DNA of 64,000 nucleotides from Cyclobacterium amurskyense (lineage in GTDB: Bacteria; Bacteroidota; Bacteroidia; Cytophagales; Cyclobacteriaceae), in contig NZ_CP012040.1 of NCBI RefSeq assembly GCF_001050135.1, positions 434,001 through 498,000 on the forward strand. Direction: 5' to 3'. How positions within the stretch are numbered: position 1 is the first letter of the stretch; each line of letters begins with the position of its first letter. This document shows, one piece after another, positions 55,467 through 62,971 of the stretch. The notes under the pieces were generated by a model. The model saw only the letters and a list, made by a program, of their open reading frames with translations, ran no database searches and was not told the origin of the DNA. The position numbers and the translations under genes were made by a program.

Positions 55467-55496
55467 TTTGTCCTATCTAGAAACATTGTATTTTTG
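55467..55496 (+). promoter_or_regulatory. Promoter of gcvH
   Basis: TTTG (55467-55470), 18-bp spacer, TATTTTTG (55489-55496), 19 bp before the gcvH ATG. Full match in both elements. It starts just after the sprA stop. Confidence 0.65.
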
Positions 55497-55515
55497 AACA
55501 GTTAAAATAATTAGC

Positions 55516-55893
55516 ATGAAATTTCCAGAAGATTTAAAATATACCAAAGACCACGAATGGGTCAAGATAGACGGTGAAACTGTCACTGTCGGAATAACCG
55601 ATTTCGCTCAAAAGGAATTGGGAGACATTGTTTTTATAGAAGTAGAAACAGTGGGTGATTCCATGGATACCGGTGAGGTATTTGGAACAGTAGAAGCAGT
55701 AAAAACTGTTTCGGATTTATTTATGCCTATCGCAGGTGAAATTCTGGAGATGAACAGCCTTCTGGAAGATTCTCCGGAATTGGTGAATGAAGATCCTTAC
55801 GGAGATGGCTGGATGATTAAGGTAAAGCGCACTCAAGAAACTGAGACTGACTTGCTATCTCCTGAAGAATACAAAAACCTTATCGGTCAGTAA
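55516..55893 (+). CDS. gcvH: Glycine cleavage system H protein
   Basis: A 125-aa lipoyl-carrier protein. YTKDHEWVKIDGETVTVGIT (N-terminus), ELGDIVFIEVETVGD, and the lipoylation site Lys in VFGTVEAVKTVSDLFMPIAG, then DPYGDGWMIKVK. It shuttles the aminomethyl group between P, T and L proteins; none of these is in the window. Its own promoter separates it from sprA. The sprA-gcvH order is common in Bacteroidota and does not imply shared function. Confidence 0.96.
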   Translation: MKFPEDLKYTKDHEWVKIDGETVTVGITDFAQKELGDIVFIEVETVGDSMDTGEVFGTVEAVKTVSDLFMPIAGEILEMNSLLEDSPELVNEDPYGDGWMIKVKRTQETETDLLSPEEYKNLIGQ

Positions 55894-55899
55894 TCTGTT

Positions 55900-56280
55900 T
55901 TGAGAGAAAAAGTCGTTCTTGCTCTTCTTTGGTCTTTTGGCATGGCTTATGCTTTATTTAGCCCAGCGAGCAAAGTGCCTAGTTTACCAAAGTTTTACGG
56001 ATCAGATAAGCTGATTCATTTTGGAATATTTGTTGGCATGGCTTTTCTTTGGGATAGAGTAATCCGCCAACAAGCGGATGAAAAGAAGAAAAAAAGCAAT
56101 AAATTATTCACTAAATATTTAGTTTTATGGATTTTTATTGCTATATTGACAGAGTATTTACAAAGATTAGTACCGGGAAGGTCATTTGACTATTTTGATA
56201 TTATCACAAATATTATAGGCGTAATTACAGGTACAGGTATTTTTGTTTATTTAAATAAGAGGGGTAGCGTCCTTGTATAA
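55900..56280 (+). CDS. VanZ-like membrane protein
   Basis: A 126-aa protein from a TTG start at 55900, 6 bp after gcvH stop; a later ATG (residue 15) would remove half of the first helix. Four membrane helices. SDKLIHFGIFVGMAFLW and ILTEYLQRLVPGRSFDYFDI, then NIIGVITGTG, match the VanZ family (D-K-x-x-H-F-x-x-F and GR-x-x-D-x-x-D motifs). In enterococci VanZ gives low teicoplanin resistance; here the role is unknown. Confidence 0.85.
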   Translation: MREKVVLALLWSFGMAYALFSPASKVPSLPKFYGSDKLIHFGIFVGMAFLWDRVIRQQADEKKKKSNKLFTKYLVLWIFIAILTEYLQRLVPGRSFDYFDIITNIIGVITGTGIFVYLNKRGSVLV

Positions 56281-56355
56281 ATAAAAATTATTTGTTATGA
56301 TTGTTAATTGGAATTAATAAACTGAATCAATAAAAATTAAAAGAAGGGTTATAAT

Positions 56356-57030
56356 ATGGAAGCCAAAAAAACACCAAAAGCTGACTTAACCAAAAAGACG
56401 GGCATGTTCCTAAATCTTGGTTTAATGGTTAGTGTTGGTCTGGTCCTCTTTGCCTTTGAGTATAAATCATTTGACGATGGTTTGCTTAAAGACCTTGGAT
56501 CGATCGATGATGACTTTGAAGAATTATTAGACATTCCAATCACGGAACAGCCACCACCACCGCCGCCTCCAGTAGAGCAGCCGGAAATTAAAGAGATTCC
56601 TGATGAAGTTGAAATCGAAGAAAAAATTGAAGTAAATTTCGATGTTGATGTTCAGGAAGAAACGGTAATCAAGGAAGTAGTTATTGAAGAAGCTCCTGTA
56701 GAAGAAAAAGCAGATGAGATCTTTGATGTTGTGGAAAACATGCCTACCCCTCCGGGTGGAATGGAAGGTTGGAACAAGTATTTGTCTAAAAACCTTAAGT
56801 ACCCAACCCAAGCAAGAAGAATGGGTATAGAAGGAACGGTATACGTAGTATTTGTTGTGAATACTGATGGATCTATCCAAGATGTTGGTATCCTTAGGGG
56901 TGTTGGCGGTGGATGTGATGAAGAAGCCGTAAGAGTAGTTAAAAATGCTCCTTCATGGGAACCAGGAAGACAAAGAGGTCGACCAGTAAGAGTAAAAATG
57001 AGATTACCTATTCGATTTAAATTAAGCTAA
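56356..57030 (+). CDS. tonB: Energy transducer TonB
   Basis: A 224-aa protein: N-terminal membrane anchor (~17-35, MFLNLGLMVSVGLVLFAFEY), acidic and Pro-rich periplasmic spacer (PPPPPPPVEQP, then many E/V/I), and a C-terminal TonB domain (LKYPTQARRMGIEGTVYVVF, GVGGGCDEEAVRVVKNAPSW, PVRVKMRLPIRFKLS). It couples the proton motive force to TonB-dependent outer membrane receptors. A purine-rich agaaggg lies 8 bp before the ATG. Followed by a strong terminator. ExbB/ExbD are not in the window. Confidence 0.92.
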   Translation: MEAKKTPKADLTKKTGMFLNLGLMVSVGLVLFAFEYKSFDDGLLKDLGSIDDDFEELLDIPITEQPPPPPPPVEQPEIKEIPDEVEIEEKIEVNFDVDVQEETVIKEVVIEEAPVEEKADEIFDVVENMPTPPGGMEGWNKYLSKNLKYPTQARRMGIEGTVYVVFVVNTDGSIQDVGILRGVGGGCDEEAVRVVKNAPSWEPGRQRGRPVRVKMRLPIRFKLS

Positions 57031-57064
57031 TTGCTTTTTTAATTCCAGGTAAAAAATAGATTTG

Positions 57065-57097
57065 AAGTGCCATGAATGAAAATTTCATGGCACTTTT
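57065..57097 (+). terminator. Intrinsic terminator of tonB
   Basis: Perfect 12-bp stem aagtgccatgaa (57065-57076) / ttcatggcactt (57084-57095), 7-nt loop, six or seven T following. It starts 34 bp after the tonB stop. Confidence 0.87.
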
Positions 57098-57125
57098 TTA
57101 TTACCTACCTATCCTCCTCCTACTT

Positions 57126-57242
57126 ATGGCCAATAATGCATTCGGCGAAGCCCTTATCCCCTGCTGTTTCTCCCCAAGAACTGGATTCTATAGAGATGGC
57201 TATTGCCAAACTGATGAACAAGACACAGCCTTACATACGTAA
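57126..57242 (+). pseudogene. DUF2237 gene, 5' fragment (split by IS66)
   Basis: From an ATG at 57126 the frame reads MANNAFGEALIPCCFSPRTG, then FYRDGYCQTDEQDTALHT, and stops at TAA inside the end of the IS element. This is the N-terminal third of DUF2237 (start NAFGEAL, cysteine pair, TGFYRDGYC). Joined to 59609-59866 without the element and one duplication, it gives a 120-aa in-frame protein, the normal family length. It is only 29 bp past the tonB terminator. A 57076-57336 frame in another register is not the gene. Confidence 0.85.
57231..57238. repeat. 8-bp target site duplication, left
   Basis: ttacatac, identical to 59609-59616 and adjoining the element end. Eight bp is the typical IS66 duplication length. 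Confidence 0.88.
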
Positions 57243-57300
57243 GCATCCGACGAACCCATATAGATTAATTTTGAGTTGTTGGATTTTATGCTTTGAGGAG

Positions 57301-58821
57301 CTACTTGATTTTATGTTTCTCCCAATTGGAAGGTAGTAGTTGATAGAGATCTTTTTGCTTGTGGCTCTGGATTCTTTCGAATACGTCCTTGAGCCATTCA
57401 AACTCATTAATTTTGTTCTTTTTGCAGCTGGCCATGAAAGAATACATGGCTGCTGTCATCTCCGCAGCCTTGTGCGATCCTGCAAATAGATACGCTTTAC
57501 GACCTATAGCTAGTGGACGAACGGCATTTTCAACCAGGTTATTGTCTATTTCCATTTGTCCATGAAGTGCATAAACACTCAGTCCTGCCCATCTTGACCT
57601 CGTATATTCTATAGCCTTGCCCATTGGACTTGTTGGCCTATGGCTGTATTGGTGCTTTTCCAGCCATTGCCCTAATCTGTCCAGCACAGGAGTGGCATGC
57701 TCTTTTCTCTCCTTCGTTTTCTGTAGATAGTCATACCCCTTTTCTCTCATCTGTGCTTCCAGCTTATAGAGTAGTTGCATCTCATCAAGGACATGGTTTG
57801 CCTGTTCTTCATTGTCATTGAGCGCTTCTACAAACTTGCGTCTGGCATGTGCCATACAAAACGTTAAATGAATAGTGTCATGCTTCCCATAAAGGGAATC
57901 ATACACCTTGTAGCCATCCGTTTGGATGATACCCTTAAAGTCAGCAAGCATTTCTTTGGGACCCGAGCGATCCCTTCCTTTTCTGTAATCAAAGAGTACT
58001 AGTCTATCTACCGGCGCATGATAAAGCCACATGAACCCCTGATGAATACCTTTTTTGTTATCTCTATCTAACACTTTTATAGGCGTTTCGTCTACCTGAA
58101 GGTATTTTTGACTTAGGACTACCATACTGAGTAGATCGGAGAGTGGCTTGAGCTGTTCCCAGCCCTTAATTACCCAGTCAGAGGCACTCGAAGCAGGGAT
58201 TCTTACGCCCATCTTGCTGTATTTATCCAGCTGCCTGTGAAGCGGCATTCCGTAGACATATTTGTCTACGATAAGTTGAGCAATCACTGATTCTGAAGGT
58301 ATTCCCTTTTCTATTACTCTATCTGGTAATGTACCAATGAGGATGCCTTCACCGTTCGGTCTTGCGTATTTTGGACGCACGTAGCGTTTCACATAAAAAG
58401 ATGCCGGAACTACTTCCAATACTTCGGTTACTTCCTGACCTATCTGTACACAACCTTCAGTGGATTCTTTTGGCTCTATCACCACTTCTTCCCTTCTGAG
58501 CTCTTCGGGAAGGCTCATACGAGAGGTGCCCTTGGCTCTTTTCTTTGGAGTGGTTTTTTGCTCTGTGGTAGGTACTGACTCGGAAAGCTCCTCTTGTACA
58601 GCTTGGGTAGTGCCTAGCTCGAAAAGCCCCATCTGATTTAGTCCCACATTAGCGGTTCTCTTTTCACTCTTGGTGCCAAAAATATACCCCCTGAACTTTT
58701 CAAGTTCATGCTGTAGGTCTGCTATTGCACTTTCCTTTTCGGAGATGGTCAACAATGACTCCTGATGGGCTTGGAGCTCTTGCTCATATAGCTTTTTGTA
58801 GTCGATTGTCTCATTTTCCAT
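57301..58821 (-). CDS. tnpC: IS66 transposase TnpC
   Basis: A 506-aa transposase. N-terminal leucine-rich coiled coil (~1-45), a middle region (RGYIFGTKSEKRTA, VIEKGIPSESVIAQLIVDKY, YGMPLHRQLDKYSKMGVRIP), then the DDE catalytic part: LQVDETPIKVL (first D), IIQTDGYKVYDSL (second D), and NNLVENAVRPLAIGRKAYLF (E). The C-terminal IS66 zinc-related tail ends AMYSFMASCKKNKINEFEWL. Ends 62 bp before the left IS tip. It looks functional. Confidence 0.95.
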   Translation of the reverse strand: MENETIDYKKLYEQELQAHQESLLTISEKESAIADLQHELEKFRGYIFGTKSEKRTANVGLNQMGLFELGTTQAVQEELSESVPTTEQKTTPKKRAKGTSRMSLPEELRREEVVIEPKESTEGCVQIGQEVTEVLEVVPASFYVKRYVRPKYARPNGEGILIGTLPDRVIEKGIPSESVIAQLIVDKYVYGMPLHRQLDKYSKMGVRIPASSASDWVIKGWEQLKPLSDLLSMVVLSQKYLQVDETPIKVLDRDNKKGIHQGFMWLYHAPVDRLVLFDYRKGRDRSGPKEMLADFKGIIQTDGYKVYDSLYGKHDTIHLTFCMAHARRKFVEALNDNEEQANHVLDEMQLLYKLEAQMREKGYDYLQKTKERKEHATPVLDRLGQWLEKHQYSHRPTSPMGKAIEYTRSRWAGLSVYALHGQMEIDNNLVENAVRPLAIGRKAYLFAGSHKAAEMTAAMYSFMASCKKNKINEFEWLKDVFERIQSHKQKDLYQLLPSNWEKHKIK

Positions 58822-58896
58822 GACATAAAAATAAGCATAAAAAATAGGTTTGAAGTAGTTTTAAGGCACTTTTTTACTCAATTCACCTGTTTATTT

Positions 58897-59244
58897 TCAT
58901 GCCCTTTTTAAGGGTGTGTATCGGGTTCTGTAGCGTACCGATTCTAGCCTTACCCCCTGTAAGAGGAAGCTGAGTTGAGTACTCGTAATGGCTGTTCCGG
59001 TGAGAATAGGACGTTCAAAAGTGCCTCGTTCCAACTTTTTGATATATAAGGCAAAACCATCTTTGTCCCATTGCAAAAGTCGGATTTGGTTGCCTCGCTT
59101 GCCAATAAAAATGAACACATCTCCATTCATGGGGTCAAAACCAAGCTTGTTACGTACCAGTCCAGAAAGGGCATTGATACCAAAACGCATATCAGTGGGC
59201 TTATCATATAAAAAGTAACGACATGAAGAGGATAGCGCAAGCAT
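58897..59244 (-). CDS. tnpB: IS66 accessory protein TnpB
   Basis: A 115-aa protein of the IS66 Orf2 family: SSCRYFLYDKPTDMRFGINA, LSGLVRNKLGFDPMNGDVFI and FIGKRGNQIRLLQWDKDGFA are the conserved core, and YIKKLERGTFERP follows. It is required with TnpA and TnpC for IS66 movement; the molecular role is not defined. A 75-bp gap separates it from tnpC. Not related to the IS200/IS605 TnpB nucleases in spite of the same name. Confidence 0.95.
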   Translation of the reverse strand: MLALSSSCRYFLYDKPTDMRFGINALSGLVRNKLGFDPMNGDVFIFIGKRGNQIRLLQWDKDGFALYIKKLERGTFERPILTGTAITSTQLSFLLQGVRLESVRYRTRYTPLKRA

Positions 59245-59247
59245 TCG

Positions 59248-59550
59248 TTAGACAAGAAGCGTTTTAATAAACTCAGGTGAGACCCCATCATAGATTTCCA
59301 GGCTGATTCCTGAAGGATAATGAATATGCGCTATTACTCGGCCAACTCGACCAACAGATGGGATAGGGTCCAGCAATTGGAAAGCTTTTCCATTAGTAGT
59401 TTCTTCTTCCTGTGTGCTAAATTTTTTGGTCCAATAATAAAAAGTTGTTCGAACAATACCATGCATATCGGAAAATTCTGATCTGCTAACCCCTGAGGAT
59501 AACCATTCTTGATAAAGTTTGCGCATATTGCTTTCTGTCTGTCTTTTCAT
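59248..59550 (-). CDS. tnpA: IS66 accessory protein TnpA (helix-turn-helix)
   Basis: A 100-aa protein. MRKLYQEWLSSGVSRSEFSD followed by GIVRTTFYYWTKKF is the helix-turn-helix of the IS66 TnpA-like family. The C-terminal LEIYDGVSPEFIKTLL is the usual end. First gene of the element, 3 bp before tnpB. Confidence 0.92.
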   Translation of the reverse strand: MKRQTESNMRKLYQEWLSSGVSRSEFSDMHGIVRTTFYYWTKKFSTQEEETTNGKAFQLLDPIPSVGRVGRVIAHIHYPSGISLEIYDGVSPEFIKTLLV

Positions 59551-59608
59551 GACACAAGTTTAGCAACAGATTAGCTTTCGCAAAAGATGTAGTTTGTCGG
59601 ATGGATAC

Positions 59609-59616
59609 TTACATAC
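59609..59616. repeat. 8-bp target site duplication, right
   Basis: ttacatac, the exact partner of 57231-57238. Confidence 0.88.
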
Positions 59617-59866
59617 GGTTTGTGCCGTTATGACTGAAGAGTTTTTAAATTTCAGCCTTGCTACTGGCAATGACTTAATCACTCCCAGACCCGAATTTAA
59701 CTTCCCTGGACTCAAGCCGGGAGACAAATGGTGTATATGCCTAACAAGATGGCTACATGCTTATCAGGAGAACAAAGCACCAGGAGTCCTACTTGAAGCA
59801 ACGCATGAAAAGACACTGGAGCTTATAAGTCTTGAAGAATTGGTAAAATTCGCAGTTAAAAATTAA
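59609..59866 (+). pseudogene. DUF2237 gene, 3' fragment (split by IS66)
   Basis: Frame LHTVCAVMTEEFLNFSLATG, NDLITPRPEFNFPGLKPGDK, WCICLTRWLHAYQ, APGVLLEATHEKTLELISLE, ending at 59866. This is the C-terminal two thirds of DUF2237 with all its hallmark blocks (HTVCAVMT, TPRPEF-FPGLKPGD-WC, VLLEATHE). A TTG-started open frame from 59594 uses bases of the IS end and gives a hybrid 90-aa product. DUF2237 proteins have no known activity; the intact length would be 120 aa. Confidence 0.85.
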
Positions 59867-60062
59867 AACAAGGCTTTGCCTTCCGCTAATTGAATTGACC
59901 AGCAGTACATCGCTAATCCCTATGTTTAGCACTCCCTGCACTTCAACTTGGCTAATGCACAGTTCTGCCAAAAAAAACATCAATCAGGTTTTATCAGGTT
60001 CTTTAAAAAGGATTACCTTTCCTTAGTTCTGGATAGGTTTCAAACTTGGAGGGCGGAGAATT

Positions 60063-60482
60063 TCACAATCCAGCAGCTTTGATAATTTCGTGGTGATCAA
60101 ATGCTAGCTCTGGAAGTAATGAAATCGAGTACCATGCTACCTCTTGGCTATCAGAACCAGGGCATACCTTATCCATTAGCACTTTGTCTATTTTAAAAAC
60201 AAATGACACACTTACTGTCCATCCTCTTGGATCTCTTCCCTCCTCACCATAAACACCTAACAATTGGCCATCTTTGAGACGAAGACCAGTTTCTTCCTGT
60301 AATTCTCTAATACAAGCCTGCACAGGCAATTCATTCACGTCAACAAAGCCTCCTGGAAGAGCCCACTTATGCTGAAATGGAGGATTTCTTCTTTTTATTA
60401 ATAAGATTTTTCGCTCCTCTGCACAGAAAACCACCGCATCAGCAGTAAGGGCAGGACGAGGGTAATCATAGGTATAGGCCAT
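60063..60482 (-). CDS. Nudix hydrolase
   Basis: A 139-aa protein with a perfect Nudix box: GGFVDVNELPVQACIRELQEETGL pattern G-x5-E-x7-R-E-L-x-E-E-x-G-L (positions ~45-68). The N-terminus YPRPALTADAVVF and ILLIKRRNPPFQHKWALPGG fit the ADP-ribose/NMN-type pyrophosphatase group. It lacks the winged-helix domain of NrtR regulators. The likely role is hydrolysis of a nucleoside diphosphate derivative. Single gene; the 196 bp between it and the DUF2237 fragment shows nothing else. Confidence 0.92.
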   Translation of the reverse strand: MAYTYDYPRPALTADAVVFCAEERKILLIKRRNPPFQHKWALPGGFVDVNELPVQACIRELQEETGLRLKDGQLLGVYGEEGRDPRGWTVSVSFVFKIDKVLMDKVCPGSDSQEVAWYSISLLPELAFDHHEIIKAAGL

Positions 60483-60580
60483 TCTTTAATAGATTATTAC
60501 ATTTAGAACCAATATTAAGTAAAGTTAATTGAAGCTCAAACAGGAATTAGAGAATCCATTTCCTAATCAAATAGATTAAA

Positions 60581-60746
60581 CCCGAAATATGCAATAGACA
60601 TTCTATTACGTGCTGAAATCACTTTAAAATCAGCCACTTCGTTGCTGTTTTCAATTTCACCATAGCGGTGCTATGCTAAAATCTCCAAACAGCCTGATTT
60701 TCTTGCGATTGCAACACTCATCACGAATTCTATTACATAATCCGGG
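60581..60746 (+). repeat. MITE-like dispersed element, short copy
   Basis: 166 bp, same orientation as 24195-24401. The ends cccgaaatatgcaatag and ctattacataatccggg match as inverted repeats at 14 of 17 positions. Flanks ttaaa (60576-60580 and 60747-60751) are identical and may be a target duplication. Near the left end aataga-cat-tctatt forms a small hairpin. No coding capacity. Confidence 0.75.
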
Positions 60747-60942
60747 TTAAAAAAGGCCTCTTCTTCTCAAGAATTTTTAAATTTAGTAATACCAATTTCA
60801 CGAGCAAATGGGATAGATTTAAGGACAATTGCCAAAAATATTCAACCTGCAACAGCTCAGTATATTTTTGACAAGGAAATCACCCTTTATACTTTTATAA
60901 AAATCAGGCCAAATTTGGTTTGCAATATTGGCGAGAATGCTA

Positions 60943-60999
60943 AAAAATAAGGGTTGGAAACTTTCCCTTAGTAATAAACCAAGAAAAGTCTCCAACCCT
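60943..60999 (-). terminator. Likely terminator of the NagB-NagA gene
   Basis: Stem agggttggaaacttt (60950-60964) / aaagtctccaaccct (60985-60999), 14 of 15 pairing, with a 20-nt loop; on the minus strand it is followed by ttattttttag. Located ~80 bp after the stop. The large loop lowers certainty. Confidence 0.55.
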
Positions 61000-61077
61000 A
61001 TTTGAATTCATCAGAAAAATAGGAGGGAATATTATTTGAATCGAAATTTTAGATAATATTCGTTATTCCCTTTCAAT

Positions 61078-62961
61078 TCATTTTTGGGTAGTCGTATTAT
61101 CGCAAACCAAATCCCCGTCTTTAAAGACCTTTTGGATGTTCACTTTATTGTCACCCAATTTAAATACCACCCAATCCTTATTTGAAACCTTACCAGCAGC
61201 CATGTATTTGGACGGTAGCACTGATGCCTTTTTCCAGGCTTGAGACAAGGGCAACAACTTGCTTTCAAGTAAGTAGTCTATATTTTCGAGTAAGTCCTTC
61301 CCTGCTCCTGCCAATAGCCCTTTGGCGCCTTTCATGGACAACCTTCCACTTTCCTCAAGAACAACCTGCCCGCCAATAGGTGAGTCATATTCTCCTGGAG
61401 CCATACCTGCAAAACAAGTAGCATCGCTTACAAGTAAACATTCATCTCCTTTGGCACGAAATACTACCTTCAAAAAGGAAGGAGGTAAATGAAAACCATC
61501 GGCAATTATACTGGCATGTATCCCTTCCTGAGCCATTAGCTCCCAAATAATATTGGGATGACGTTGTAACTGTAAAGGAACACCGTTACCTAAATGGGTG
61601 GCCAGAGAAGCTCCTGCCTCTTTTGCCATTTGCACATCATCCCCTGTGGCCAATGAATGTCCAATAGATACTCTTATTCCTCTATTGGTACAAGTTTTAA
61701 TAAATTCTTCGCTTCCTTCTAATTCGGGAGCCAGGGTGATCAAAGCTATAGGCTTCAAAGATATTTCTTGAAGTTGATCCAGAAACTCTACCGAAGGGTT
61801 TCTAGTAAACTCTTCAGGATGGGCACCTTTAGCTCCAGGCTTTGAAGAAATAAAAGGTCCTTCAATATGTAGACCTGCAACACAGGAATTCACCAAAGGA
61901 TAAGCTTTACAGGCCTTATTAATGGTCTCTACAAGTTCTAAAATGGTATCAAAGCCATTTGTAACAATCGTTGGGTAATAGGTTGTAACCCCTTTAGAAA
62001 GCAAATATTTGCTTGCCTCCAAAATCGCCTCAGGCTTAGTCAAAGTGGTATTAAAATCCACTCCTTTAATACCATTTATCTGAATATCCACCAAGCCTTC
62101 ACCTACATATTGGTCTACTGCAAAATCAAGCGGCAATTGCACCAGCGTATTGCTTTTAGTATTCAATAACACGGGTTGGTTATTCAATACATTATAGGCA
62201 GTAATATTGGTTTCTGCTTCCGGTTTTTGAATTGGGAATGGATTAGAGTCTCCATCCAAGAACAAATCACAATTTTCCGAATACCGAAGTATTGAAGCAG
62301 GACAGCTAGTTGAAATTTCACCAAATAAAGATTGATAAACAGCATTTCTTTTGGTTGTGCCTGGCACTACGCAATACAGGAACCTTCCTTTAATCAAAAC
62401 AGGAATGGTCAATGTCAAGGCCGTTTCTGGAACATCCTGCAGGATCTCAAAGCAACCATCATTGACTTGCTGTTGTCTACATGATTCTTCTAATACTACT
62501 TTTTTAACGGCCAAAGGATCATTAAAATCTGCAACTGGAGGGTCGTTAAAAGCGATATGACCATTTTCACCAATCCCCAAACATACGATATCAATAGGTG
62601 CCTCATTAAGCAACTTTGAGTACCTTTTAACTTCTACATCAGGATCTCCTTCCCCATCAAGCAAATGGACTTGGTGAAAAGGAACAAGATCAAATAAATG
62701 TCTCTTTAGAAAATTAGAAAAAAGTGCAGGGGAATCCTTAGACAAACCAATATACTCATCCATATGAAAAGCAATAATCCGATTCCAAGGAATTCTCTTA
62801 CTAGAAGTAAGGTAATTCAGCATTTCACTCTGAGAAGGAGCCGCTGCAAATATTATTCTTATATATTCCTTTTCTTTTAAAAGTGATTCAATTTTATTTT
62901 CCACAGCTTTGGCTGCTGCTATCCCCATTTCATTTCGGGACTGGCTTAAATGTAAATTCAT
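61078..62961 (-). CDS. Bifunctional glucosamine-6-P deaminase / N-acetylglucosamine-6-P deacetylase fusion
   Basis: I use the ATG at 62961 (MNLHLSQSRNEMGIAAAKAV), which avoids overlap with the transporter gene; 627 aa. Residues ~1-242: NagB-like, with FHMDEYIGL (D68), CLGIGENGHIAFND (H135; N133 and D140 where E. coli has D141 and E148) and SCPASILRY. Residues ~255-627: NagA amidohydrolase, with GEGLVDIQINGIKGVDFN, GLHIEGPFIS (E367 metal ligand), RVSIGHSLATG, ATHLGNGVP, IADGFHLPP and the catalytic Asp in LVSDATCFAG. Together they turn GlcNAc-6-P into fructose-6-P. Lies 11 bp after a symporter gene. Both halves look active. Confidence 0.9.
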   Translation of the reverse strand: MNLHLSQSRNEMGIAAAKAVENKIESLLKEKEYIRIIFAAAPSQSEMLNYLTSSKRIPWNRIIAFHMDEYIGLSKDSPALFSNFLKRHLFDLVPFHQVHLLDGEGDPDVEVKRYSKLLNEAPIDIVCLGIGENGHIAFNDPPVADFNDPLAVKKVVLEESCRQQQVNDGCFEILQDVPETALTLTIPVLIKGRFLYCVVPGTTKRNAVYQSLFGEISTSCPASILRYSENCDLFLDGDSNPFPIQKPEAETNITAYNVLNNQPVLLNTKSNTLVQLPLDFAVDQYVGEGLVDIQINGIKGVDFNTTLTKPEAILEASKYLLSKGVTTYYPTIVTNGFDTILELVETINKACKAYPLVNSCVAGLHIEGPFISSKPGAKGAHPEEFTRNPSVEFLDQLQEISLKPIALITLAPELEGSEEFIKTCTNRGIRVSIGHSLATGDDVQMAKEAGASLATHLGNGVPLQLQRHPNIIWELMAQEGIHASIIADGFHLPPSFLKVVFRAKGDECLLVSDATCFAGMAPGEYDSPIGGQVVLEESGRLSMKGAKGLLAGAGKDLLENIDYLLESKLLPLSQAWKKASVLPSKYMAAGKVSNKDWVVFKLGDNKVNIQKVFKDGDLVCDNTTTQK

Positions 62962-62971
62962 GTGCAGTATT

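Larger units (their letters stand above)
57239..59608 (-). mobile_element. IS66 family insertion sequence, complete (2370 bp)
   Basis: The ends are gtaagcatccgacgaac at left and, reading inward from the right, gtatccatccgacaaac: 14 of 17 positions match. The exact 8-bp duplication ttacatac flanks it. Inside on the minus strand are TnpA, TnpB and TnpC in the standard IS66 order, all with full-length frames. It lies in the DUF2237 gene. Intact ORFs, complete ends and an unchanged duplication indicate a fairly recent insertion. Confidence 0.92.
60483..61077. other. Intergenic region with repeat and hairpin
   Basis: About 595 bp without a gene. It contains the second MITE-like repeat copy (60581-60746) and, at its right end, the likely terminator of the NagB-NagA gene (60943-60999). 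The 60750-60940 part shows nothing that I recognise. Confidence 0.55.

Noticed and set aside
57076..57336. 86-codon plus-strand open frame
   Set aside because: It starts inside the tonB terminator, uses the wrong register over the DUF2237 5' fragment and continues into the IS66 end.
60747..60940. Possible second repeat family next to the short MITE-like copy
   Set aside because: Only a short shared word (aataccatttca versus aataccaatttca near 24470) links it to the other locus, which is not more than chance in AT-rich DNA.
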